A stretch of 56,311 bases of DNA from positions 1 to 56,311 of the forward strand of contig JAQVGO010000006.1 in NCBI GenBank assembly GCA_028696715.1, read 5' to 3'. The translations under genes were made by a program, and so were the position numbers. The notes below the pieces were generated by a model, which was given only the letters and a program-made list of their open reading frames with translations, ran no database searches and was not told the DNA's origin. This document shows positions 7,916 through 16,322 of this stretch, piece after piece. Every line of letters starts with the position of its first letter. Position 1 is the first letter of the stretch. Source of the stretch: Bacteroidales bacterium (GTDB taxonomy: Bacteria; Bacteroidota; Bacteroidia; Bacteroidales; F082).

Positions 7916-7990
7916 ATAAGCTTGATACACTAAACTGGTTTTGGCAGATGTATATTTGTTTAATTTTCGAAATGTCGTATCAAAATTCAA

Positions 7991-7998
7991 TAATTTTG
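7991..7998 (+). promoter_or_regulatory. -7 promoter box of the exported LRR operon
   Basis: TAATTTTG matches TAnnTTTG exactly, 33 bases before the first gene of the four-gene operon 8032-12865. Confidence 0.6.
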
Positions 7999-8031
7999 CC
8001 CTTTTGGAGTTATTATTAAATAAATAAAATT

Positions 8032-8703
8032 ATGATGCAGATGAAAAGAACGAACATTTCGTTTCAGCGTATCAGTTTGATTATGTTGATCGTAGTGATT
8101 GCACTGGGAGGTGCCACAGGATGTAAAAGCAAGAAAAAGCTGGCCCGGGAACAGGCTGCTGCAGAGTATGCCGCCCGCGTTGAACAGGCAACCAGAGATC
8201 TTACTGCCATTTTAAACGATGATAATAGCTGGTCATTGGAAGAAAAAGAACGTCGGTTTGCTACAATAAAAGGCTGGAATTTGCAGGACGAAAATGTAGT
8301 AAATTTGATGGATCAGGTGGAAGACAAACTGGCTCAGGAAAGAGCTGATGCCATGCGAAAAGCAGAAGAAGAGCGATTACGCCGTGAGGAGGAGGAACGA
8401 TTACAGCGTGAAGCGGCCAAGTATAACAGTGTCGAAAATCAGTTTATGGCCATCGCTGCAGCACCCGATGTTAATACAGCAAACGAAAAAATTGATCAGG
8501 CAATGCGTTTGTTTGCGTCACCCGATGTGCCAGTTCTGGTTATTATCAGTCAGGCTGGTGGTTTTAATGATTACGACAAACCTACTACAATCAGTAAATA
8601 CCTAAATTACCTGAAAGACCAAAAGGTTTATAACAACCGCATCGAACAGGTGAAGTATGACGGAAATGGAAAAATTATTGAATTGGAACTGATAAAAAAG
8701 TAA
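8032..8703 (+). CDS. Lipoprotein with charged coiled coil, function unknown
   Basis: 223 residues. A basic N-terminus and hydrophobic stretch end in GGATGC, a good lipobox, so the mature protein should be lipid-anchored in the envelope. A highly charged helix rich in Glu/Arg (about residues 95-128, with RKAEEERLRREEEERL) predicts a coiled coil. The C-terminal 90 residues (FMAIAAAPDV... VLVIISQAGG... ) form a compact globular part with no family I recognise. It heads an operon with three more exported proteins, four bases before the next ATG. A second start at 8035 or 8041 would not change the prediction. Confidence 0.75.
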   Translation: MMQMKRTNISFQRISLIMLIVVIALGGATGCKSKKKLAREQAAAEYAARVEQATRDLTAILNDDNSWSLEEKERRFATIKGWNLQDENVVNLMDQVEDKLAQERADAMRKAEEERLRREEEERLQREAAKYNSVENQFMAIAAAPDVNTANEKIDQAMRLFASPDVPVLVIISQAGGFNDYDKPTTISKYLNYLKDQKVYNNRIEQVKYDGNGKIIELELIKK

Positions 8704-8707
8704 GCAA

Positions 8708-9286
8708 ATGAGAAAGATACAATTCATCATTGCCGTTTTGATCGGCATGTTTTCAGTGAATATGGTTCAGGCACAGGACGATCTTAGTCCCGAAAGAAAA
8801 CAGGCCATCGACAGCCTGGCACTCGAAAAAGTACGCGACCTGAGCAAATACATCAGTATTATTGGTAGCAAAACTACACCCTGGAGCGAAGCAAACCGTG
8901 TGATTGATCGGGCTGATGAACTTTTTATGGCCGGTGCCGAAATAGGTGTTTCTTCAATTAGTCGTCCCGAAGTGGCCTATTATAAAGTGCGTCAGTATTT
9001 TGAAAGGCTGATGCGTTTAAATTATGATCGGGTTGAGATTGAATGGTTCAAGATTGAATATGTGAGCGATTTGCAACGGCAACCCGATGGAACATATGTG
9101 GGTGTGATTACGATTTTCCAGAAGTTTAAAGGCTATGATAAAGAAGGCGGTCTGGTTTATGAAGACACCACAAAAAAAGATATCACCGTTTATGTAAAAC
9201 GCAAGGAAACCCAAATTGGCGGACGCATCATTGGTTTCTGGGATGTGTTGCTTGGTGATATGCGAGTAAAAGAGACAAGTAAGTAA
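8708..9286 (+). CDS. Small exported protein, possibly NTF2-like fold
   Basis: 192 residues with a clean signal peptide (cleavage after MVQAQ, about residue 23). The mature part has an LFMAGAEIGVSSI helix-strand segment, then YFERLMRL, an aromatic strand EIEWFKIEYVSDL, a YVGVITIFQKFKGY strand and a final DITVYVKR strand. Helices followed by alternating strands suggest an NTF2/SnoaL-like sheet, an inference without sequence proof. No catalytic motif is seen. It lies four bases after the lipoprotein gene and before a hairpin at 9310-9341. Confidence 0.7.
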   Translation: MRKIQFIIAVLIGMFSVNMVQAQDDLSPERKQAIDSLALEKVRDLSKYISIIGSKTTPWSEANRVIDRADELFMAGAEIGVSSISRPEVAYYKVRQYFERLMRLNYDRVEIEWFKIEYVSDLQRQPDGTYVGVITIFQKFKGYDKEGGLVYEDTTKKDITVYVKRKETQIGGRIIGFWDVLLGDMRVKETSK

Positions 9287-9309
9287 TTTTTTCTGATCAA
9301 AAATACTTT

Positions 9310-9341
9310 AACCCCGTTTGGAGATTGATCCGGACGGGGTT
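9310..9341 (+). promoter_or_regulatory. Intercistronic hairpin inside the LRR operon
   Basis: A 13-bp stem joins 9310-9322 and 9329-9341 (AACCCCGTTTGGA with TCCGGACGGGGTT, two G-U pairs) across a six-base loop. No U tract follows, so it is a poor terminator. It may stabilise or process the transcript, or set the ratio of upstream to downstream genes. Confidence 0.5.
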
Positions 9342-9353
9342 CATTGAAAAAAT

Positions 9354-10223
9354 ATGGGTAATAGCAGCAATAGAATTGCTTTGGGTAAACTGGTATTTTT
9401 ACGAATAGCAAGTTTTTTGTTATTGTTTTCGGTGCTTGGTCTGGAAGCCCAAAACCGTGGTCTGGGTAACGCCCAGGTTGATGAAACAGCACTTTATGCC
9501 ATGACCAAGCAGATGAGTCAGTTTTTTAGCCGGTTCAACAATGAGGAAGATCAATTTGGTGAAAAACTGCATCCTTCCAGCCAGGAATGGCGAAATCAGC
9601 AGCAACGAAGAACAGTATTGCCGCTATTATTCGACAACGATAACCCACGGACTTCCGGTAGTTTGCGCGATTATTTTATTGATGACCTGACAAACTCCGA
9701 TTCAAGTTTTCTACAATTTAAAGGAGGGCGCTGGTATGCCGAGGTTTCTTCCACATTTCTGCATCAGGGCGAGGAAGTACAAATCGTACTGATTTTGATG
9801 ATTGAAAAAGAAAATCTGGGATCAAAATGGGTGCTTACGAATGTTTATTATCCGGCTTTCAGCCGGTTGTTTCCGGCGGGCGAAATAGCCGAACGCGAAA
9901 AACACTTTTTGCATCCTATGAGCCACGAGCTGGATTTTATGAATATCTACAAAGCGTTTCAGAGACCTGAAGTAATTGAATATTATGCCTCAGGCAACTA
10001 TCAACCGGATTATTTGTCTTTGTTTTTTTATGAGGTAAAAAAAGGAAATCTGAAGTTTAAAAGCGTGGATAAGCTTAAATTCCATATCTTTCAAATCAAA
10101 AATTGGTATTTTGAGGTAAGCTGGTTCAACCGAAGTGGCAATAATACCGGATGGCTTATTTCGAGTTTGATGTATGTTACTGAAAATGAAAAAGAAAAAC
10201 TTTTAATGTTTTATCAACCATGA
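9354..10223 (+). CDS. Exported protein of unknown function
   Basis: 289 residues with a signal peptide (hydrophobic core about residues 14-29, cleavage near GLEAQ). The mature chain is rich in aromatic and charged residues, with no family motif I can name. Strands such as GRWYAEVSSTF and EEVQIVLILMIEKE, followed by WVLTNVYYP, echo the strand pattern of the neighbouring exported proteins. Its stop codon overlaps the next ATG in an ATGA, so it is translationally coupled to the LRR gene and probably works with it. Confidence 0.7.
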   Translation: MGNSSNRIALGKLVFLRIASFLLLFSVLGLEAQNRGLGNAQVDETALYAMTKQMSQFFSRFNNEEDQFGEKLHPSSQEWRNQQQRRTVLPLLFDNDNPRTSGSLRDYFIDDLTNSDSSFLQFKGGRWYAEVSSTFLHQGEEVQIVLILMIEKENLGSKWVLTNVYYPAFSRLFPAGEIAEREKHFLHPMSHELDFMNIYKAFQRPEVIEYYASGNYQPDYLSLFFYEVKKGNLKFKSVDKLKFHIFQIKNWYFEVSWFNRSGNNTGWLISSLMYVTENEKEKLLMFYQP

Positions 10224-12865
10224 GAATATTTATCCTGTTTAGCCTGCTGATGTTTATTAGCATTTCGGGTTTTTCCCAGTCTCAGGAATTGGATCCCGAA
10301 GCCATTGATCAGTACAAAGCGGAATGCAGGCAATTGGTTGATTTTTTGGAAGGAACCCTAAATTTCCTGGGCGATTCAACAGCCACTGTGCAGGAAAAAG
10401 AAATTGTGATAAACCAAAGCTTTGCCAAGATTTTCAGAGATTCAGAGGTTCAGATAGAAGATGATCTGGACGAGAACCGCGAAACACTTGTTAATAAAGA
10501 TGTTCAGGCCTATCTGAAAGATGTGGATTTCTTTTTTAAATCGGTGAGATTTCAATTCGACATTCAGCAAATCGATCAGCTGGCAACTCAGGAAGGTGCG
10601 CTCTATTTCAAAGTCAGGCTGATCCGACAACTGGACGGAACCACAGTTCAAAACCAGCAAGTAAGCAGCAGTCGCGAACGCTTTGTGGAGATCAATCTCG
10701 ATCCTTTTAAAAAGGATTTAAAGATAGTGAGTTTTTATACTACCAAACTCAACGAAAAGGAAGAACTCCGCAATTGGTGGAACAACATGGCTTATGAATG
10801 GCGTAATTTTTTTGGTGAAGATGTGTTGGTTTATGATACTCTTGCCATCACGGATATTTTGCATCTGACAGCCGATTCTTTTGTGGCCCTCAGGCCTTAT
10901 ACAGTGATCCGAAACGATAGCTTTTTGATCGTTGATCAGGATACGTTGCCAATGGCAATGCGAGAGCAATTATATGGACACCGGCCTGACACAGTAATTT
11001 TTTTGAACGACACCACACTACAATGGCTACCCGACACCATTTCGGCCGATTTATCGCCCGTGTATGCACAGCTGCGTTCGTTTACCAATTTGAAAGAGGT
11101 AAATATTGCTTATAAAACCCATTTTACCAATCTGGAACCACTTGCCCAACTCAACAACCTGCAGCTGATCAATTTCAGCAATACGCCTGTTCAGGATATC
11201 TCGCCTCTGCGAAACCTTAACAAATTAGAAGCGATTTATTTTAGCGGCACAGAGGTTAGCGATCTGAGTCCGTTGCAATATTCTGTTAATATCCGTGAGC
11301 TCTATGCTTTCGAGACACCACTTCAGGATTTGGAAATCATGCGCTATTTGAGGCAGCTCGAGAAGTTGTATTGTTTCAATACATCAATTCAGGATTTAAC
11401 ACCTGTTTCGAACCTGACAAGCCTTACTGCTCTCAGAATTTCCGGCACCAATATTACAGATTTGCAAGCCCTTAGTACTCTTTTAAATTTACAGCTTCTG
11501 GATGTGAGTCATACAGCTGTTGAATCTGTGGAGCCACTCAGCCAAATGCAAAACCTACAATTGCTGAACCTTGATCATACTTCGGTATCAAATATCAAAG
11601 CTTTGAGTCAATTAAAGGCATTGTCCATTTTACAGTTAAGCTATACCAATATAAATTCGCTTCAGGATTTAAAAGCATTGCCAAACCTTACAAAAATCTA
11701 TTGTGATCACAGTGGAGTTACGAGTGAACAAGCCATTGGTTTTATGCGTGAACGGCCTCAAGTACTAGTGATTTACGAAACAGAAGCGTTAAAGGATTGG
11801 TGGAGCGTGCTGCCGATTTACTGGCGGGCTATTCTGGCAGAGCAAAGCGGAATAAGCAATAATCCTGGAACCGAAGAACTGCATCAGATTATTAATCTAA
11901 AACAATTAAACCTGAGTGGTAATGCTTATCTTCAACAGCTCGATCCTATTGCCAGGCTTTCCTTACTCGAACAGCTCTGGCTTCCCGGAACCGAAATAAC
12001 AGACCTGTCACCTTTGTCGAATCTGTTTCTCTTGCGGTCGCTTGATGTATCCGAAACCCGTGTGGCTGATTTAAGTCCAATCCAAAATTTAAAGAATCTG
12101 GAAACCCTTAATATCTCAAACACAAGAGTTGAATTACTCGAACCATTAAGCGAGCTCGATCAGCTTAAGTTGGTTGATGCTGATGGTAGCCGGGTGGCAG
12201 CTATGCAGGCTAATAAACTTAAATCTGTTCAACCAGATGTTCTAGTGATTTATCAAACCCGCGAATTGCAGTTGTGGTGGGGTAATCTCCCCGAAGCCTG
12301 GCGCGAAGTTTTCGCTGCTGAAGTACCGCTAAATGTTAATCCAAATGCAAAACAGCTGCAGCAGATCGCTGATCTGAAGGAGATAGAGCTTGAGGGTGCT
12401 GGGTTTGTGAGTTTGCAGCCTTTGACTAAGCTCCCATTTCTTGAAAAATTAAAGGTAAATGCCTCCGCAATTTCGGATTTGAGTCCGCTATCGGATAAAA
12501 AATGGCTCAAGCAGATTGAAATAACTGGTAGTCCGGTTGTAAACCTGAAGCCACTTTCAGGCCTGAAGCAGCTTGAAGTATTGAATATTGAAAGTACACC
12601 GGTAAGTGATCTTAGTCCGCTGGAAGGATTAACAAATCTAAAAGTCGTCAATGTCGGCGGAACTCAGATCAAGTCCTTGAAACCACTGGCAGATCTTCAT
12701 AAACTGGAAGAAGTTTCGATTTTTAATACGCGCGTAAGAAAGCTTAGTCCGGTAGATCAACTGCCCGCTTTGAAGCATTTGAGATGTTATAATACAAGGC
12801 TTAGAGCAAAGGATATTGAAGCACTCAAAAGTGAAAGACCAAAGTTAAATGTGTTGTTTTACTAA
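10220..12865 (+). CDS. Secreted SDS22-like leucine-rich-repeat protein with WW/WR modules
   Basis: 881 residues with a signal peptide (cleavage near SGFSQS, about residue 20). Residues 21-185 form an alpha/beta region like those of the preceding exported proteins. Three Trp-rich modules start at Trp186, Trp527 and Trp686 (pattern WW-x3-LP-x2-WR in the last two, WW-x6-WR in the first). Blocks of 22-residue leucine-rich repeats of the ISDLSPLSNLxNL type follow each. LRR blocks end in a strand such as PQVLVIYET or PDVLVIYQT that leads straight into the next WW module. It probably forms a long curved binding surface in the periplasm or outside the cell. No type IX sorting domain or lipobox is seen, and the ligand is unknown. 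Confidence 0.85.
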   Translation: MRIFILFSLLMFISISGFSQSQELDPEAIDQYKAECRQLVDFLEGTLNFLGDSTATVQEKEIVINQSFAKIFRDSEVQIEDDLDENRETLVNKDVQAYLKDVDFFFKSVRFQFDIQQIDQLATQEGALYFKVRLIRQLDGTTVQNQQVSSSRERFVEINLDPFKKDLKIVSFYTTKLNEKEELRNWWNNMAYEWRNFFGEDVLVYDTLAITDILHLTADSFVALRPYTVIRNDSFLIVDQDTLPMAMREQLYGHRPDTVIFLNDTTLQWLPDTISADLSPVYAQLRSFTNLKEVNIAYKTHFTNLEPLAQLNNLQLINFSNTPVQDISPLRNLNKLEAIYFSGTEVSDLSPLQYSVNIRELYAFETPLQDLEIMRYLRQLEKLYCFNTSIQDLTPVSNLTSLTALRISGTNITDLQALSTLLNLQLLDVSHTAVESVEPLSQMQNLQLLNLDHTSVSNIKALSQLKALSILQLSYTNINSLQDLKALPNLTKIYCDHSGVTSEQAIGFMRERPQVLVIYETEALKDWWSVLPIYWRAILAEQSGISNNPGTEELHQIINLKQLNLSGNAYLQQLDPIARLSLLEQLWLPGTEITDLSPLSNLFLLRSLDVSETRVADLSPIQNLKNLETLNISNTRVELLEPLSELDQLKLVDADGSRVAAMQANKLKSVQPDVLVIYQTRELQLWWGNLPEAWREVFAAEVPLNVNPNAKQLQQIADLKEIELEGAGFVSLQPLTKLPFLEKLKVNASAISDLSPLSDKKWLKQIEITGSPVVNLKPLSGLKQLEVLNIESTPVSDLSPLEGLTNLKVVNVGGTQIKSLKPLADLHKLEEVSIFNTRVRKLSPVDQLPALKHLRCYNTRLRAKDIEALKSERPKLNVLFY

Positions 12866-12890
12866 AACCTGATGCCTCTGTTTTTTAGTA
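12860..12890. terminator. Possible AT-rich bidirectional terminator
   Basis: TACTAAAA at 12860-12867 can pair with TTTTAGTA at 12883-12890, enclosing a 15-base loop flanked by A and T runs. It overlaps the stop codons of the two convergent genes. The stem is short and AT-only apart from one C-G pair, so confidence is low. Confidence 0.35.
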
Positions 12891-15176
12891 ACTATCTGAC
12901 ATCTCAAATTCGAGTAAGCCACCCTGCAATAAAGCTTTGTGACTTAGCTTGAAATCTGTAATGGGATTTCCGTTCAGCAGTACTTTTTTAACATAAATAT
13001 TTTTTTCTGATTGATTTGTGGCAATAATTTTAATGGATTTACCATTGCCTAAATCCACCAGGGCAGATTTCACCGACGGACTTCCAATCACATACTCATC
13101 GCTTCCCGGACAAACCGGATAAAAACCCAGCGCACTAAAGATATACCAGGCCGACATTTGTCCACAATCGTCATTACCACATAAGCCATCAGGTGCATTG
13201 CCGTACATGGTTTCTTGAATCATCCTGACACGCTCCTGGGTTTTTTCGGGCGAATCGGTATAGTTAAACAAATAAGGAATATGGTGACCCGGCTCATTAC
13301 CATGCACATACATGCCTATAATTCCATCGCGTGTAATGTCTTCATTTTTAGCAATATGTTCATCAGAAAGCTCTAATGTAAAAAGACTGTCGAGCTTGGC
13401 ATCAACAGCAGCTTTGCCACCCATTAAGTTAATCATTTCCGGAATTTGATGCGGAACATAAAAGCCGTAATTCCAGGCGTTTCCTTCGATAAAACCCTGG
13501 CCATGTGTGTCGAAAGGATCAAACTGAGACCTGAATGAACCATCAGCCAGGCGAGGATGCATAAATCCGCTTTTGGGATTGAACTGATTAAGGAAATTTC
13601 CGGAACGGGTTTCAAATTCGTTTTTAACATCAATATTATCAGTTTTGGAAGCAATTTGTGCGATGCACCAGTCGTCATAAGCATATTCCAGGGTTTTACT
13701 AACCGCATTACTACTTTTGTCTTCCGGAACATATCCAAGCTGCATATAGTGGTTTAAGCCATCGTATATGGGATATTGTGCTGTTTGAGCTGCTGCGTTC
13801 AGTGCCCGGTTTACATCACCTTTGTAAGTTCCTTTTATAATGGCATCAGCCAAAACGGAAACGCTGTGATAGCCAATCATACACCAGTTTTCGTTGGCAT
13901 AATGCGACCAAACCGGCAACATGGGATGAACACTCTGATCAAAATGTGCAAGCATTGATTCGGCCATGTCATGGCTTCGCTGAGGTTGTATCAGGTTAAA
14001 AAGTGGGTGAAGCGCCCTGTAAGTATCCCACAACGAAAAGATGGTGTAATTTGTAAAGCCTTCAGCCTGATGTATTTCCTGATCTAATCCCCGATAACGA
14101 CCATCTACATCCATATAGGTTATCGGACTTAAAAAGCTGTGATACAAAGCGGTATAAAAAACTACCTGATCCTCATCACTGAGTGTTTCAAGCTGTATTT
14201 TTGAGAGTTCCTGATTCCAGCTTTGTTGACCTTCGAGCACCACACGATCAAAGTCCCAATGGGGTATTTCGCTTTGCAGATTATTCAATGCCGCTTTTGC
14301 ACTTACCGAAGAAAGTCCGACTTTTACGAGTAATTCCTTGTTGGCAGGTAGTTTTGGCTCGAGCCATAACCTGATTTTTTGTCCGGCAATTTCCGGAAAG
14401 TTTTCGCTTTCATCAAATTTTCGATAAAATCCATTGTAAACGGAATTGTCATATTTTTTATGACCATAGTTTTGTAAAGGTGCACTGAGAACTATTGCAA
14501 AATATACGGTTCTTGTGCGAGCCCAGCCGCTGGTTTGGCGATATCCGGTGATTAAAGTATCGTTTTCGACCCGAACGAAAGTCCAAACATTTTTATCCTC
14601 AAAGTTGTAAATACCGTGAATCAAATCGAGGATAAGGTAGTTTTGCGAAGGTTCAGAAAATGCGTAACGATGAAAACCTACACGAGTTGAAGTAGTGAGC
14701 TCGGCATTGATGTCGTAATCCTGAAGTTTTACCTGATAATAGTTTGGAGCTGCGTTTTCGTTGTCATGGTCAAATCGGGAGCGATAACCACTTTCGGGAT
14801 TTAAGGCAGTGCCGGGGTTGAGTTTAAGTTCTCCTGAAATTGGCATCATTAGAATATCACCCAGATCGGAATGGCCTGTTCCGCTGAAATGGGTGTGGCT
14901 AAAACCTACAATAGTTGGATCATCATATTGATAACCGGCACAATAGGCATAAACATCGGGATTATATTTTCCGGATTTTTCATAGCTTACCGTATCAGTA
15001 TCGGGGCTCAGTTGTACCATTCCAAATGGAACCGTAGCTCCGGGAAAAGTATGTCCCATGCGTTGTGTTCCGATAAATGGATTTACAAAATCAATTGGAT
15101 TGGATTTGTTTTGTGCCTGGTTTTGCGTAAAGATGACAAGTGTTAGCAAGAATGAAACGATGTACTTAAACCTCAT
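12885..15176 (-). CDS. Glycoside hydrolase family 92 (alpha-mannosidase)
   Basis: 763 residues from the chosen start at 15176, which gives a normal signal peptide (MRFKYIVSFLLTLVIF...NQAQ). The longer frame back to 15257 would place 27 non-signal-like residues in front. The mature N-terminus reads FVNPFIGTQRMGHTFPG, followed by PFGMVQLSPDT and GFSHTHFSGTGHSDLGD, diagnostic of GH92 exo-acting, calcium-dependent alpha-mannosidases. The C-terminal half contains GNAWNYGFYVPHQ and CGNDDCGQMSAWYIFSALGFYPVCPG, the catalytic-domain motif. It is exported and likely trims mannose from glycans. It follows the polyphosphate glucokinase gene by about 100 bases on the same strand. Confidence 0.93.
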   Translation of the reverse strand: MRFKYIVSFLLTLVIFTQNQAQNKSNPIDFVNPFIGTQRMGHTFPGATVPFGMVQLSPDTDTVSYEKSGKYNPDVYAYCAGYQYDDPTIVGFSHTHFSGTGHSDLGDILMMPISGELKLNPGTALNPESGYRSRFDHDNENAAPNYYQVKLQDYDINAELTTSTRVGFHRYAFSEPSQNYLILDLIHGIYNFEDKNVWTFVRVENDTLITGYRQTSGWARTRTVYFAIVLSAPLQNYGHKKYDNSVYNGFYRKFDESENFPEIAGQKIRLWLEPKLPANKELLVKVGLSSVSAKAALNNLQSEIPHWDFDRVVLEGQQSWNQELSKIQLETLSDEDQVVFYTALYHSFLSPITYMDVDGRYRGLDQEIHQAEGFTNYTIFSLWDTYRALHPLFNLIQPQRSHDMAESMLAHFDQSVHPMLPVWSHYANENWCMIGYHSVSVLADAIIKGTYKGDVNRALNAAAQTAQYPIYDGLNHYMQLGYVPEDKSSNAVSKTLEYAYDDWCIAQIASKTDNIDVKNEFETRSGNFLNQFNPKSGFMHPRLADGSFRSQFDPFDTHGQGFIEGNAWNYGFYVPHQIPEMINLMGGKAAVDAKLDSLFTLELSDEHIAKNEDITRDGIIGMYVHGNEPGHHIPYLFNYTDSPEKTQERVRMIQETMYGNAPDGLCGNDDCGQMSAWYIFSALGFYPVCPGSDEYVIGSPSVKSALVDLGNGKSIKIIATNQSEKNIYVKKVLLNGNPITDFKLSHKALLQGGLLEFEMSDSY

Positions 15177-15278
15177 TAAATCAGTGTTTAAAATTCTAGT
15201 GAATATTTTTGTAAGGTAAGACATGATTTTTAATCTGTTGGGTGTAATGGACAACAATTTTTATTTGAATTTGAAAGT

Positions 15279-16013
15279 TTATTGATCAACAGCAAAGCTG
15301 GCAGCTCCTATGATACCGGCCCTATTTTGTAAACTGGCCGGAAGTACCTTTGTGCTGGTAGTAAGCTGAGATTTGAATTTGTTAAACTTTTTACTGGCAC
15401 CTCCGCCCAGAATAAAGAGATCCGGAGAGAAGAGCATCTCCAGATGTAAAAGGTATTCATTGAAACGCTTGCCCCATTCTTCCCATGTCAGGGATTCACG
15501 TTCACGGACAGCCTCAGAGCAGTACTTTTCTGCACTTTTGCCTTTAAATTCGAGGTGACCTAATTCTGTTCCGGGCAGCAGTATGTCATGATGAATAATT
15601 GCTGAACCTATACCGGTTCCAATGGTAAGCATCATCGCCATACCAGCATGACCTTTTCCGGCACCAAACCGCAGTTCGGCCAGGCCGGCAGCATCAGCAT
15701 CATTGATCACAAAAACTTTTTGGCTGGTGATAGCTGAAAACAATTCTTCAACAGGAACATCAACCCAGCTTTTATCGATATTGGCAGCGGTTTTTACCAG
15801 ACCATTCCGGATAAGTGCCGGGAATCCACAACCTATCAGGCCAGTATAGGAAAAATGATTTACAAGTTCATGCACTGTTGCTGCCACCGCTTTTGGCGTT
15901 GCAGGTTGTGGAGTTGCTATTCGATGTCTCTTGGTGATCAGGGTTCCGTCAGTAGTGTTCACAACAGCACCTTTTATGCCACTGCCACCAATATCTATCC
16001 CTAAAATTTCCAT
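15279..16013 (-). CDS. ppgK: Polyphosphate glucokinase (ROK family)
   Basis: 244 residues, the usual length for the family. The N-terminus reads [13 protein letters not shown] (phosphate-binding loop), with the [11 protein letters not shown] segment typical of polyphosphate glucokinases, then [11 protein letters not shown] with the catalytic Asp, GTGIGSAI and [10 protein letters not shown]. It phosphorylates glucose with polyphosphate (and usually ATP) to glucose 6-phosphate in the cytoplasm. Upstream of GH92 in the same direction, it may handle sugars released by glycan breakdown, although GH92 yields mannose. A -7 box is at 16028-16035. Confidence 0.88.
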   Translation of the reverse strand: MEILGIDIGGSGIKGAVVNTTDGTLITKRHRIATPQPATPKAVAATVHELVNHFSYTGLIGCGFPALIRNGLVKTAANIDKSWVDVPVEELFSAITSQKVFVINDADAAGLAELRFGAGKGHAGMAMMLTIGTGIGSAIIHHDILLPGTELGHLEFKGKSAEKYCSEAVRERESLTWEEWGKRFNEYLLHLEMLFSPDLFILGGGASKKFNKFKSQLTTSTKVLPASLQNRAGIIGAASFAVDQ

Positions 16014-16027
16014 ATTTTGAGTTTTCT

Positions 16028-16035
16028 CAAAAGTA
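16028..16035 (-). promoter_or_regulatory. -7 promoter box of ppgK-GH92
   Basis: The minus strand reads TACTTTTG, an exact TAnnTTTG match, 14 bases before the start codon. Confidence 0.6.
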
Positions 16036-16131
16036 GAAAGAATTTGTAAGTTGTCAGATACGACTTTGATTTTGTATCCCGAGATGCTATTTGTCTGACT
16101 TTGTTTAGGGAGCCCAATTCACGGTAGAGCA

Positions 16132-16167
16132 AAAAAGGTTACAAGCGATAATGCCAGTAACCTTTTT
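16132..16167 (-). terminator. Terminator of tRNA-Ala
   Basis: An 11-bp stem joins 16132-16142 and 16157-16167 (AAAAAGGTTAC with GTAACCTTTTT) across a 14-base loop, with a T run when read on the minus strand. It lies just past the 3' end of the tRNA. Confidence 0.75.
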
Positions 16168-16175
16168 AATTTGCG

Positions 16176-16249
16176 TGGAGCATAACGGAATCGAACCGTT
16201 GACCTTTTGACTGCCAGTCAAACGCTCTAGCCAACTGAGCTAATGCCCC
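16176..16249 (-). tRNA. tRNA-Ala (anticodon GGC)
   Basis: A 74-base cloverleaf on the minus strand: acceptor arms GGGGCAT and ATGCTCC containing the G3-U70 wobble that identifies tRNA-Ala, a D arm with AGCTCAGTTGGCTAGAGC, an anticodon stem TTTGA/TCAAA around loop CTGGCAG (anticodon GGC, reading GCC/GCU), and a T arm AACGG-TTCGAAT-CCGTT. The discriminator base is A and CCA is not encoded. Confidence 0.95.
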
Positions 16250-16322
16250 AATGCGGCTGCAAAAATACATTTTTTTGTTTTGTTCTTCAAAATAAATTTA
16301 ACCTAACAGGCTTAAATCAGTT

